Shown here: positions 1-7,758 of the stretch, piece by piece
Layout of the letters: every line of letters begins with the position of its first letter
Position numbering within the stretch: the stretch's first letter is position 1
Source: Devosia marina
Lineage (GTDB): Bacteria > Pseudomonadota > Alphaproteobacteria > Rhizobiales > Devosiaceae
DNA: 64,000 nt
Assembly: GCF_009758415.1 (NCBI RefSeq)
Contig: NZ_WQRF01000007.1
Location: 1-64,000 of the forward strand
Direction: 5' to 3'
Position numbers and translations under genes: made by a program
The notes under the pieces: model-generated
Databases searched by the model: none
Told to the model about the DNA's origin: nothing
What the model saw: the letters and a program-made list of their open reading frames with translations, nothing else

Positions 1-172
1 GGCGCACAGCAGAACCTCAGTCACGCCAAAACGGAAAACCCCATAGCCCAGAGAATTCGGACCGCGGGTTCCTGCATGGGTGGCTTTCGTACGCCAAACA
101 GCGCCCGAAACCCTTCACCATCGCGGACATTCGGCACCAGTTGCACTAGTCTCGGAAGCAGACAATGCATGC

Positions 173-973
173 ATGGGTGAAGCGATGAGCGAGGACCACT
201 ATCAAACCGAGCGCGATACCTGTGAGACAGCGCTCGCTGCCGCTGTCGCGGTCTCGGATGCAGGTATAGGGCTTCTGGACGGATGGCAGGGGCACTGGGC
301 CGCATTTCTACATGCGCGCACAATCGTCAACACCATGACGATCTTCGATGTCATCGATGCGGGCGTCCGCTCAGGCGGCGAGGCGAGGCCCCTCGACCAT
401 TTTTCTGTCGCCTCAATCGCTCGCACTGCAGTCGAGGCAGCCCTCATGATGCTCTACATCTCGGATCCGAGCCTCAGTCCCGAGCAATGGGAGTTGCGAC
501 ACCTAATACTGCAACTCCACGATACCTCGCACCGCAGCCGAATGTTTCGTGCAAGGGAGGCAGGTGAAAATGGGGAGGAGGTGAAGCAGATGCGTGCCGA
601 GTATCGGTTTCACATTGACCGTATTGCGTCCGAAATTCTAGCTAATGCGGAGTTTTCCAAGCTAACCCCGGAACAACGGGAACGGATATTGAAGTCTCGG
701 GACTACTATATCGGGGGCATACGAAACGCAGTGAGGATGGCCGGTTGGGATGTGGCTGACTACGACTTCTTCGAATCCTATTTTTCTGCATATATCCATT
801 CTATGCCAATGAGCTTCTTTCGCGCCGAACAACATCAGGTAGGATTCAGCGGAATTTCCGAGTTCCAGTTTGCCTTGTGTGGCACGGCATTGGCATTGGT
901 CGCAAACGCCCTGGTAAGCACGACAGCACGTATGGAAGAGTTGATACGATTAGCAAGAGAAGCTTCACAATGA
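173..973 (+). CDS. Hypothetical helical protein, weakly DUF5677-like
   Basis: I do not recognise this protein with confidence. It is about 266 residues, predicted mostly helical, with no signal peptide or clear membrane segment. A central stretch (SVASIARTAVEAALMMLYIS) has an arginine-and-glutamate helix pattern, and near the end there is a YFSAYIHSMP segment. Both remind me of DUF5677-type proteins, but that is a memory-based resemblance. Start choice is uncertain: the frame is open back to a GTG at 80, with ATGs at 173 and 185; the 185 ATG has a GGTGAAG-like ribosome site just upstream. The stop overlaps the start of the next gene (ATGA), so the two are probably translated together. The DNA is visibly more AT-rich than the genes after 2 kb. 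Bases 1-172 show nothing I can name. Confidence 0.6.
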   Translation: MGEAMSEDHYQTERDTCETALAAAVAVSDAGIGLLDGWQGHWAAFLHARTIVNTMTIFDVIDAGVRSGGEARPLDHFSVASIARTAVEAALMMLYISDPSLSPEQWELRHLILQLHDTSHRSRMFRAREAGENGEEVKQMRAEYRFHIDRIASEILANAEFSKLTPEQRERILKSRDYYIGGIRNAVRMAGWDVADYDFFESYFSAYIHSMPMSFFRAEQHQVGFSGISEFQFALCGTALALVANALVSTTARMEELIRLAREASQ

Positions 974-1812
974 TGCTTCGAGCAATTTTTGTCGCTCTGT
1001 CGGAAGGGGTTCGGTGGTCCAGCCTGTCAAAAATCGGCAATTCCCGGATAGCGACGATCACCATATTTGCGCCAATTATCGGCTACTTGGTTGTATTCAA
1101 CTCAACACTATCAGAATACGTGGCTTTGGTGTCGCCGTTTGGCGCCGAGCCTATTGGAATTAACGCCATCGACTATCTGCATAGCAAACGTCTGTATTTC
1201 TTATATCTGGGCGTCTTGGGGGTTGGTCTAGCGACGGCGCTTTATGCTGCATTGGCGCCGGAGCCAATCAAGACTTCGGCAAGTGCGGTAGATTACGTTC
1301 GGCACATGTCCGATCTGAACACGCCAAACATCGTCCGCGATAGCTTTCTTAGTACGATATCACTTTACCGACGATATAATAACGAAGAGCAGCGTCATCC
1401 TATGTTCTCAGGTGGCTCCCTAAGTTCACTCGACAGAGTCTCATCAGCGCTTCATCCCTTTATTAGGTCTATGTTCGAGGGCACCGATACGGATATAGAC
1501 ATCTTAGAGCACGATGCGCTTGATTATGGGGATGAGGCTAGAGAGTCTCTCGTGACTGGCTCTGGTAACGTTCGCACTGACTCGATAATGGAAATACTCC
1601 AGTCTGGTCGCAACATTGATCGTCCGTTTCAGTACGAATTCCTTAATGAGGTTGTCAAAAATCCAAAGGATGTGTTCTTCCTCGAATATATTTCTCTGGA
1701 CTATTCAGCATTCGCTCGACGTGTGACTGTAGCTGTGGTCTACGCCGTGGGATTCACCCTGCTTCTAGTCCCCACGATTACTACCCTCGGGATTATTTTC
1801 CGCAGTTGGTGA
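970..1812 (+). CDS. Hypothetical membrane protein coupled to the upstream gene
   Basis: This is a 280-residue protein of unknown function. The ATG at 970 overlaps the TGA of the preceding gene by four bases (ATGA), which implies translational coupling. Two hydrophobic segments lie near the N terminus (about residues 26-43, around IFAPIIGYLVVF, and 70-90, around FLYLGVLGVGLATALYAAL). A third forms the extreme C terminus (about residues 255-277, VTVAVVYAVGFTLLLVPTIT). A soluble, acidic region of roughly 160 residues sits between the second and third. I see no catalytic motif. Codon use is AT-richer than in the neighbouring housekeeping genes, which suggests horizontal acquisition of the pair. 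A membrane anchor or effector partner for the first protein is a possible inference, nothing more. Confidence 0.65.
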   Translation: MMLRAIFVALSEGVRWSSLSKIGNSRIATITIFAPIIGYLVVFNSTLSEYVALVSPFGAEPIGINAIDYLHSKRLYFLYLGVLGVGLATALYAALAPEPIKTSASAVDYVRHMSDLNTPNIVRDSFLSTISLYRRYNNEEQRHPMFSGGSLSSLDRVSSALHPFIRSMFEGTDTDIDILEHDALDYGDEARESLVTGSGNVRTDSIMEILQSGRNIDRPFQYEFLNEVVKNPKDVFFLEYISLDYSAFARRVTVAVVYAVGFTLLLVPTITTLGIIFRSW

Positions 1813-1834
1813 AGCATATGTTAGTCTGAAGTGG

Positions 1835-1858
1835 AGATCCGGCTTGGGGACCGGATTT
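1835..1858 (+). terminator. Candidate terminator after the AT-rich gene pair
   Basis: A six-base-pair stem, ATCCGG paired with CCGGAT across an eight-base loop, is followed by TTT. It lies 25 bases after the stop of the membrane protein gene. The stem is short and the T tract weak, so this is only a candidate. Confidence 0.35.
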
Positions 1859-2001
1859 CCCGACACGCTAATGTCCGTTTCGCATACTTCGTACAACAGA
1901 GCCGCCAGTCCGCCCCCACCCCAAGCCAGCCCGAGCACCACCACCCGGCCGCCCCCTCCCCAGCATTGACCCCGTCACTCTTCCGGGTTCACCTAAGCAC
2001 C

Positions 2002-3705
2002 ATGTCGAGAACTGGTTCCCGCCCGCCAAAGGATTGGGCCCAAAGGGCAAATGCCTTTTGGGATGCGGTGGCCTATCATCTCTCGCCGCCGGGCCTCTTG
2101 GTCGGGTCGATCTTTTTTGCGCTGTCGCTGACGCCTTCGCTGCTGCCGCGCACCGAGACGGTGCAGGGCATTTTGTCGGGGTGCTGCTTTGCCATCGGTT
2201 ATGGCTTCGGCAATCTGGCGCATTGGCTATGGGGGTTCCTCGGGCTCAAGGTGCCGCCGGGGCGCGTGACGCGCGCGCTGGGCCTGCTGGTCGGGCTGGT
2301 CTGCCTGGGGCTGGTGCTGGTGGCGCTGTGGTATTCCAACACCTGGCAGAACTCGGTGCGCGCGGTCATGGACATGCCGCCGGTAGAAGAAAACCAGCCG
2401 CTGCAGATCGCGACTTTTGCCCTGCCCATTGCCGCGGCCATTCTGATTGTCGGCAAGCTGCTGGTCACCATCATCCGGCTGATCTGGCGCTGGCTGTTGC
2501 CGCATATGCCACGCCGGGCCGCCTTTGTGGTGGCGACGGCGCTGGTGGCCCTGTTGATCAGCATTCTGGTCAACAATCTGTTCCTGCGCGCGGCGCTGCG
2601 GGCGGCCGACAATTTCTATGAGCGGCTCGACGCCCTGGTGCAGACCGAGGCCGAAGCGCCTAGCCAATGGTTTCAGACCGGCAGCGCCGAGTCCCTGATC
2701 GACTGGGAGACCATTGGCCGGGATTCCCGGGTCTATGTGCAGTCCGGGCCCGATGCGGCCGCGATTGAGGCCATGACCGGCAAGCCCGCGCTGCAGCCGT
2801 TGCGCACCTATGTTGGCCTGCGTTCGGCCCCCACGGTGATGGAACGCGCCCAGCTTGCCCTGGCCGAACTGGTGCGCATCGGCGCCTTTGAGCGCTCGGT
2901 GCTGGTGCTGGTGATGCCGGTGGGCACAGGCTGGGTCGACCCGGCGGCGATCGACACGCTCGAATATCTCCACGGGGGCGATGTGGCGAGCGTGGCGGTG
3001 CAATATTCCTATCTCACCAGCGTGCTTTCGCTCTTTATCGAACCCGAACTGGGCACCGAAACCGCCCAGGCGCTGTTCAACACGGTCTATGATTACTGGA
3101 CGCAATTGCCGCGCGATGACCGGCCACGGCTTTATCTGCACGGATTGAGCCTGGGGGCGCTGGCCTCGCAGAATTCGACAACGGTCTATGATGTGCTGGC
3201 CGACCCTTTCGATGGAGCGCTCTGGGCCGGGCCGCCCTTTTCCAGCCCGATCTGGTCGCGCATGACCGAGAGCCGGGTGCCGGGGTCGCCTGCCTGGCTG
3301 CCCCGCTTCGGCAATTCCTCGGCGGTGCGTTTCATGAACCAGACGGGCGCCAGGGATTGGGAGGGCCTGTCCTGGGGACCGATGCGGATCGTCTTCCTGC
3401 AATATGCCAGTGACCCGATCGTATTCTTTTCTTTCGATGCCGACTGGCAGCGACCGGACTGGCTCAATGCACCGCGCGGCCCCGATGTCTCTCCTGCGCT
3501 TAACTGGTATCCGGTCATCACCTTCCTGCAACTGGCCCTCGATGCGGCACTGGCGCAAACTCCGCCGGTGGGGCATGGCCATGTCTATGCCCCGGCGGAC
3601 TATATCGATGCCTGGGTGGAGGTCACGCAGCCAGAGGGTTGGACCGAGGGCGAGCTGGAGGCGCTGAAGGCGGCCATTGATCCCGTTGAATACGCGCCGT
3701 CCTGA
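2002..3705 (+). CDS. Alpha/beta-hydrolase family membrane protein (Abhydrolase_9 type)
   Basis: The protein is 567 residues from the ATG at 2002; the frame continues upstream, but that extension (His/Pro/Ser-rich) does not look coding. The N-terminal half carries four hydrophobic segments (about residues 28-50, 70-95, 130-152 and 170-190). The C-terminal half has a serine-hydrolase nucleophile elbow, GLSLG at residues 381-385, with Ser383 as the likely nucleophile, in an alpha/beta hydrolase setting. This two-part build matches the Pfam Abhydrolase_9_N plus Abhydrolase_9 arrangement, a family of integral-membrane hydrolases with no settled substrate. A lipid or ester substrate at the inner membrane is an inference. 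No strong ribosome site is visible before 2002. It stands alone between the AT-rich pair and the exporter gene. Confidence 0.8.
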   Translation: MSRTGSRPPKDWAQRANAFWDAVAYHLSPPGLLVGSIFFALSLTPSLLPRTETVQGILSGCCFAIGYGFGNLAHWLWGFLGLKVPPGRVTRALGLLVGLVCLGLVLVALWYSNTWQNSVRAVMDMPPVEENQPLQIATFALPIAAAILIVGKLLVTIIRLIWRWLLPHMPRRAAFVVATALVALLISILVNNLFLRAALRAADNFYERLDALVQTEAEAPSQWFQTGSAESLIDWETIGRDSRVYVQSGPDAAAIEAMTGKPALQPLRTYVGLRSAPTVMERAQLALAELVRIGAFERSVLVLVMPVGTGWVDPAAIDTLEYLHGGDVASVAVQYSYLTSVLSLFIEPELGTETAQALFNTVYDYWTQLPRDDRPRLYLHGLSLGALASQNSTTVYDVLADPFDGALWAGPPFSSPIWSRMTESRVPGSPAWLPRFGNSSAVRFMNQTGARDWEGLSWGPMRIVFLQYASDPIVFFSFDADWQRPDWLNAPRGPDVSPALNWYPVITFLQLALDAALAQTPPVGHGHVYAPADYIDAWVEVTQPEGWTEGELEALKAAIDPVEYAPS

Positions 3706-3775
3706 GCATGCGCGCCGCAGCAAATCTGCAAGACAGGCCACCAGCTGACGCTTATGGTGGCGCCGGGGGTGACGG

Positions 3776-4630
3776 ATGCGCATAGTCCTGCTTACAGCGC
3801 TGGCGATGATTGCCTTTGCCGCCAATTCGGTGCTGGCCCGGCTCGCTTTGGCCGATGGTGCCATGGATGCGCTGAGCTATACCGGCATTCGCATTCTGGC
3901 CGGTGCCGTCATCCTGTTTTTGCTGGTCCGGTGGCGTACGCGCCAAAGTGGAGCGGGATTTTCCCTTGCGGGACATTGGCTGCAGGCGGGAGCGTTGCTT
4001 GGCTACGCATTGGGGTTCTCCTTGGCCTATGGATGGCTGGGCGCAGCGACCGGCGCGCTGATCCTGTTCGCCAGCGTGCAGATCGGCATGGTGGCCCGCG
4101 CGATCGCAGCGGGTGACCGGCCCGGTCTGCTCGAATGGCTCGGCCTGCTCGTGGCCCTTGGCGCATTCGCCTATCTCGTTTCGCCCGGCCTCACCGCGCC
4201 GGATCCCCTGGGTTCCCTGCTCATGGTGCTGGCTGGGCTGTGCTGGGCCGCCTATTCCCTGCTTGGGCGTGGATCGGAGCGGCCGCTGGACGACACGGCG
4301 GGCAATTTTCTACGCTGCGCGCCGGTGGCGATACTGCTGCTGGTGATCGGCGTATGGGACAATGCACCCAGATGGGACGGGCTTGTCTATGCCATTGCTT
4401 CGGGCGCAGTTGCCTCTGGTCTTGGCTATGCGGTGTGGTATGCGGTGCTTCCGGCCCTGACTCGCACGCGGGCGGCCATCGTGCAGCTTTCCGTGCCGGC
4501 TTTGTCGGCCTTCGGCGCTGTGCTGTTCATCGGCGAAGCGCTCGACGCGCGGCTGGTGGTCAGCTCGGCGATCATTCTGGGCGGGATTGGCATTGCGACG
4601 CTGGCGGCGGGCCGGCGCAAGGGAAACTGA
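3776..4630 (+). CDS. DMT-superfamily (EamA) transporter
   Basis: This 284-residue protein is almost entirely hydrophobic, with about ten predicted membrane helices arranged as two EamA-like halves, the family's normal size. The start, MRIVLLTALAMIAFAANSVL, has the typical first helix containing an Asn-Ser pair, and the second half carries the GEALDARLVVSSAIILGGI pattern common in EamA repeats. Such proteins usually export metabolites or amino acids from the inner membrane; the substrate cannot be told from sequence. It is read in the same direction as tadA, which follows after 11 bases, so the two may be cotranscribed. Confidence 0.85.
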   Translation: MRIVLLTALAMIAFAANSVLARLALADGAMDALSYTGIRILAGAVILFLLVRWRTRQSGAGFSLAGHWLQAGALLGYALGFSLAYGWLGAATGALILFASVQIGMVARAIAAGDRPGLLEWLGLLVALGAFAYLVSPGLTAPDPLGSLLMVLAGLCWAAYSLLGRGSERPLDDTAGNFLRCAPVAILLLVIGVWDNAPRWDGLVYAIASGAVASGLGYAVWYAVLPALTRTRAAIVQLSVPALSAFGAVLFIGEALDARLVVSSAIILGGIGIATLAAGRRKGN

Positions 4631-4641
4631 GGACGAGACGG

Positions 4642-5094
4642 ATGTCGAGCGCGCCTTCGCCCATGGAACTGGCCTTGGCCCTGGCTGAAGAGGCCGCTGC
4701 CCAGGGCGAGGCGCCGGTGGGTGCGGTCATTGTCGAGGGGCAGACCGTTCTGGCTGCCGAGCGCAATCGCATGCGGGCGCTGGCCGACCCGACCGCTCAT
4801 GCCGAGATGCTGGCGATCAAGTCGGCTCTGGCGGTGCGCGGCACCGGGCGGCTGGATGGCTGCGACCTCTATGTGACGCTCGAACCCTGCGCCATGTGCG
4901 CCGGGGCCATTGCCCACACCCGACTGCGCCGGATTTATTTCGCGGCCGAGGATATCAAGGCCGGGGCGGTCGAGAACGGTATCCGCCTGTTCGACCAGCC
5001 CACCTGCCACCATCGCCCCGAGGTGATCGGCGGACTGTCGGCCGGCCGCGCCGAGACGATGCTGGTGGATTTCTTCAGGAAGCTGCGGGACTAA
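4642..5094 (+). CDS. tadA: tRNA adenosine(34) deaminase TadA
   Basis: TadA converts adenosine-34 of tRNA-Arg(ACG) to inosine, allowing wobble decoding. The 150-residue protein shows the zinc-dependent cytidine-deaminase fold motifs: H53-A-E55 (zinc ligand and proton shuttle) and P-C83-A-M-C86 (the other two ligands). The spacing is close to that of E. coli TadA. The start at 4642 gives MSSAPSPMELALALAEEAA; an internal ATG at 4663 is possible. It follows the EamA transporter closely. Its TAA overlaps the stop of the convergent SRPBCC gene, so the two transcripts meet tail to tail with no spacer. Confidence 0.93.
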   Translation: MSSAPSPMELALALAEEAAAQGEAPVGAVIVEGQTVLAAERNRMRALADPTAHAEMLAIKSALAVRGTGRLDGCDLYVTLEPCAMCAGAIAHTRLRRIYFAAEDIKAGAVENGIRLFDQPTCHHRPEVIGGLSAGRAETMLVDFFRKLRD

Positions 5095-5573
5095 GCTCCG
5101 GCGAGCAGCTCCGCGAGCTTGTCGAAGGCCTGTGACCAGCCGCCTCCGCCCGCGGTGCCTTCGGGCACGCCGACATGCGTCATGGTCATCACCGTCCTCT
5201 CGCCGGCTTCGGCGAGTTCGACGATGACCTCGGTGATGTCCGGGTGTCCGTCCGGCATGCCCATGGCCTGAGGCGCGATCAACACGCCATCGGCGTCACA
5301 CAGGCTCTCGGTATAGACCAGGCGGCCGGGCTTGCTGACCTCCTTGTAAACGCCGGTAAACCACATCGTCATGGTGCGGTCGGGGGAGCGCTTTTCCATG
5401 CAGATTTTCCGTGTGCCACCCACCACCACGTCCATCTGGGCGGTCGGCACGGTCATCCCCCTGGGGCCATACCATTTCTTGAACTGTTCCGGGTCGGTCC
5501 ACATCTCCCAGACCAGATCGATCGGAGCATCGACTTCACGCGTGATCTTCACCCATTCCGGTGCCTTGGTCAT
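5091..5573 (-). CDS. SRPBCC (AHSA1-type) domain protein
   Basis: This is a 160-residue START-like/AHSA1 protein. The family signature is visible: ITREVDAPIDLVWEMWTDPE at the start, then FKKWYGPRGMTVP, and a terminal helix GGGGWSQAFDKLAELL. Such proteins bind hydrophobic ligands in a helix-grip cavity. They are very often encoded directly after an ArsR-family regulator, as here: the start lies 38 bases inside the upstream regulator gene, so the pair is translationally linked. The ligand is unknown. The gene ends against tadA with overlapping stops. Confidence 0.88.
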   Translation of the reverse strand: MTKAPEWVKITREVDAPIDLVWEMWTDPEQFKKWYGPRGMTVPTAQMDVVVGGTRKICMEKRSPDRTMTMWFTGVYKEVSKPGRLVYTESLCDADGVLIAPQAMGMPDGHPDITEVIVELAEAGERTVMTMTHVGVPEGTAGGGGWSQAFDKLAELLAGA

Positions 5574-5904
5574 CCGTGGTCTCCCTTAAATCTTCGATTG
5601 CCCTGGCCATGGCGTCAAACCTGGCATCCCAGATGTGGCGATATTGTTCGGTCCATAGGGCCACGTCCTTCAGCCGCTCAGCATTCAGCCTGCAGGGACG
5701 AAATTGCGCGTCCTTGCTGCGCGTGATCAGCTCTGCCTGTTCAAGAACCCTGAGATGTTTCGAGATGGCGGGCAGGCTCATGTCAAACGGTTCTGCCAAC
5801 GCATTCACCGTAGCGTCGCCCTTGGAGAGCCGGGCTAGAATGGCACGCCGGGTGGGGTTCGCCAGTGCCGCGAACACGGCATCGAGTGCTTCTGCGTCTT
5901 CCAT
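5536..5904 (-). CDS. ArsR-family transcriptional regulator
   Basis: A 122-residue winged-helix regulator. The start DAVFAALANPTRRAILARL and the recognition region NALAEPFDMSLPAISKHLRV are textbook for the ArsR branch that pairs with SRPBCC proteins. No cysteine metal-binding box (the ELCVCDL type) is present, so it probably senses something other than a metal, or relies on protein contacts. It is the first gene of a two-gene leftward operon with the SRPBCC gene. A perfect 9-bp inverted repeat lies just upstream and is a likely operator for autoregulation. Confidence 0.92.
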   Translation of the reverse strand: MEDAEALDAVFAALANPTRRAILARLSKGDATVNALAEPFDMSLPAISKHLRVLEQAELITRSKDAQFRPCRLNAERLKDVALWTEQYRHIWDARFDAMARAIEDLRETTDDQGTGMGEDHA

Positions 5905-5912
5905 GTGTCTAA

Positions 5913-5950
5913 TAATAAACCATATAGATAATTAAGCAAACGGTTTATTA
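5913..5950. promoter_or_regulatory. Candidate ArsR operator dyad
   Basis: TAATAAACC at 5913-5921 is repeated perfectly, in inverse orientation, as GGTTTATTA at 5942-5950. The 20-base AT-rich centre could hold the leftward -10 (TATATG on the minus strand). The dyad sits 9-46 bases upstream of the regulator's start codon, where an autorepressor would bind. Function is inferred from position and symmetry. Confidence 0.5.
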
Positions 5951-5985
5951 CGCGGTATTCACCCCGCCAGCTGATGCGTGAAATA

Positions 5986-6036
5986 TCGAACGTAATGTTA
6001 AACATACTTGACACTATGTTCGAAATGATCGATATG
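5986..6036 (+). promoter_or_regulatory. Candidate promoter and operator for the membrane protein/HTH pair
   Basis: A TTGACA -35 at 6008-6013 is followed, after 17 bases, by GATATG at 6031-6036 as a weak -10. The -35 lies between two inverted arms, TCGAACGTA at 5986-5994 and TATGTTCGA at 6015-6023, matching at 8 of 9 positions. This is a plausible autoregulatory site for the small HTH protein encoded downstream. The element is 32 bases ahead of the first gene's ATG. Confidence 0.45.
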
Positions 6037-6067
6037 GCGGCGGTAATCTTTTCCATGGAGACGTCGA

Positions 6068-6532
6068 ATGGCGATGCGGGAAAAAGTAGCGTGGATCGCG
6101 GTAACGACTTCGCTGGTGATTTTTGGCTGGTATTTCTGGAGCGCCTGGGCCGACTTTGCCGCGCGCCAACTGGATGGGGATATTCTGTTCTGGCGCTTCC
6201 TGTGGTGCTTCGGGATTGCCCTGGTCATCATGTTGCCGGCGGCGATCATCGCGGCGCGGCTGGGCGGGCAGGCATTCGACCCGCCGGCTGACGAAATGGA
6301 AGTGCGGATCGAGGCCATCTCGAACCGCTTCGGGTTGGCGCTGCTCGAAATCCTTCTGGTCACCATCGTGCTGGCGAGCAAGTGGATCACCGATATCGCG
6401 CGCGCCGATTTCACCCTCGATCCGGTGGGGGCGACGGCGATCATGCTGGTCAATCTGATCCTCTTCGTCACCGCCTTTGCGGCCGTCGTGCGCGAGATCA
6501 TCGTCATCATCCAGTACCGGCGGTATGCGTGA
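6068..6532 (+). CDS. Hypothetical four-helix membrane protein
   Basis: This 154-residue protein has four hydrophobic segments: about residues 8-27, 40-62, 88-108 and 120-143. The short loops are charged and it ends in a basic tail (YRRYA). I see no enzymatic motif. Its TGA overlaps the ATG of the next gene (TGATG), so it is translated together with a small HTH regulator. Pairing a short membrane protein with an XRE-type regulator of about 70 residues is common in bacteria, and the membrane partner is often of unknown role. The pair may be self-regulated through the dyad upstream. Confidence 0.72.
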   Translation: MAMREKVAWIAVTTSLVIFGWYFWSAWADFAARQLDGDILFWRFLWCFGIALVIMLPAAIIAARLGGQAFDPPADEMEVRIEAISNRFGLALLEILLVTIVLASKWITDIARADFTLDPVGATAIMLVNLILFVTAFAAVVREIIVIIQYRRYA

Positions 6533-6765
6533 TGCCGGCGCCGCCTCCCATATCCAACACCATTCGGCGGCTGCGTTTCGAGCATGGCGAGATGACCCAG
6601 CAGCAACTGGCCGATGCCATCGGCATGACCCGGCAGACCGTCGCCGCCATCGAGCAGAACAAGTATTCTCCCTCTCTGGAGGCCGCCTTCCGCATTGCCG
6701 AGGTCTTTGGCGTCGAGATTGGTGCGGTCTTCCAGTGGAAGGCCGATGAGAAACAGGGCCGCTAG
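6532..6765 (+). CDS. Small XRE-family helix-turn-helix regulator
   Basis: A 77-residue, single-domain HTH_3 protein. The pattern IRRLRFEHGEMTQQQLADAI followed by GMTRQTVAAIEQNKYSPSLE is a full lambda-repressor-like helix-turn-helix, and the FGVEIGAVFQW ending is typical of the YgzD-like family of very short regulators. The start ATG overlaps the TGA of the membrane protein gene by one base. It probably controls its own operon; no effector domain is present. The reductase gene 19 bases further on has its own ribosome site and could be cotranscribed. Confidence 0.9.
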   Translation: MPAPPPISNTIRRLRFEHGEMTQQQLADAIGMTRQTVAAIEQNKYSPSLEAAFRIAEVFGVEIGAVFQWKADEKQGR

Positions 6766-6784
6766 CGGCCCCAAGGAGCCTGAA

Positions 6785-7756
6785 ATGAAAGCCTGGTTTG
6801 CCCGCGATTATGGCGGCCCCGAAGTGCTACGCCTCGAAGAGGTCGGCAAGCCCGTCCCCCAGCCCGGAGAAATCCTGGTGAAAGTACATGCGACCACGGT
6901 CAATTCGGGAGACCGCCGCATCCGCGCCTGCGACTTTCCACCGGGCATGAAAACGCTCGGCCGCCTGGCGCTGGGCTGGAACCGGCCGCGCCAGCCGATC
7001 CTGGGGACGGAACTTGCGGGCAAGGTCGAGACCGTGGGGCAGGGCGTAACACGGTTTTCGCCCGGCGAGGCGGTCTATGCCTTTCCCGGCGGCAGGATGG
7101 GTACGCATGCCGAATATGTGCTGCTCAAGGAAACCGGGCCAGTCGCTCATCTGCCTGAAGGCGTCGACATGCTGACCGGTGCCGCGCTCTGTTTCGGCGG
7201 CACCACGGCCCTGACCTATCTGCGCCGGGGTGACGTGCGGGAAGGGCAGTCCATGCTGGTGCTCGGGGGGGCGGGTGCTGTCGGTTCGGCCATGGTGCAA
7301 CTGGGCAAGCTGGCGGGGGTGCATGTCACTGCCACGACCAGCGCAGGCAATCTGGACTTGGTCAGGACGCATGGTGCCGACACCGTGATCGATTATCACA
7401 GCACCGATGTGAGCCGGCACAACGCGCGTTTTGACGTCATCGCCGACACGGTTGAAGCGATGGATTTCGCCAGGGCGCAGAAGTTGCTCAAGCCCGGTGG
7501 ACGCTATCTCGCCATTGCCGGGACGCTTAAGGAAATGCTGGGTAGCCTGCGCAAGGGACCCGAAGGAAAGCGGATGATTGCCGGGCCGGCCGATGAGCGG
7601 CTTGAGGATATTGTCGAACTCGGGCGCCTCGCCGCGCTGGGCCAGTACCGACCGCATATCGACAAGGTCTATGCCTTCACCAACATGCCGGCCGCCCATG
7701 CCCATGCCGATACCGGCCGCAAGCGGGGCAGCGTCGTGGTGCAGGTCGCTGAATAG
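6785..7756 (+). CDS. NAD(P)-dependent zinc-free medium-chain reductase (quinone oxidoreductase-like)
   Basis: A 323-residue member of the medium-chain dehydrogenase/reductase superfamily, starting MKAWFARDYGGPEVLRLEEV, the usual opening of this branch. The cofactor motif GGAGAVGSA is at residues 161-169 in the Rossmann half. The cysteine-rich structural zinc loop of alcohol dehydrogenases is absent, which places it in the quinone-reductase/enoyl-reductase group. The substrate is unknown. The ATG at 6785 has AGGAG about 8 bases upstream; the longer frame back to 6695 runs through the HTH gene and is rejected. It ends two bases before the convergent patatin gene's stop. Confidence 0.88.
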   Translation: MKAWFARDYGGPEVLRLEEVGKPVPQPGEILVKVHATTVNSGDRRIRACDFPPGMKTLGRLALGWNRPRQPILGTELAGKVETVGQGVTRFSPGEAVYAFPGGRMGTHAEYVLLKETGPVAHLPEGVDMLTGAALCFGGTTALTYLRRGDVREGQSMLVLGGAGAVGSAMVQLGKLAGVHVTATTSAGNLDLVRTHGADTVIDYHSTDVSRHNARFDVIADTVEAMDFARAQKLLKPGGRYLAIAGTLKEMLGSLRKGPEGKRMIAGPADERLEDIVELGRLAALGQYRPHIDKVYAFTNMPAAHAHADTGRKRGSVVVQVAE

Positions 7757-7758
7757 AG

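Noticed and set aside
1-172. Possible tRNA end or attachment site at the left edge (GGTTCC-like bases near 65-75)
   Set aside because: No acceptor or T-arm pairing can be formed around it, and no direct repeat was seen at the other side of the AT-rich pair.
2227-3864. 545-codon open frame on the minus strand
   Set aside because: It is an antisense shadow of the hydrolase gene; its protein is Arg/His/Gln-rich with no family pattern, as expected from reading high-GC codons backwards.
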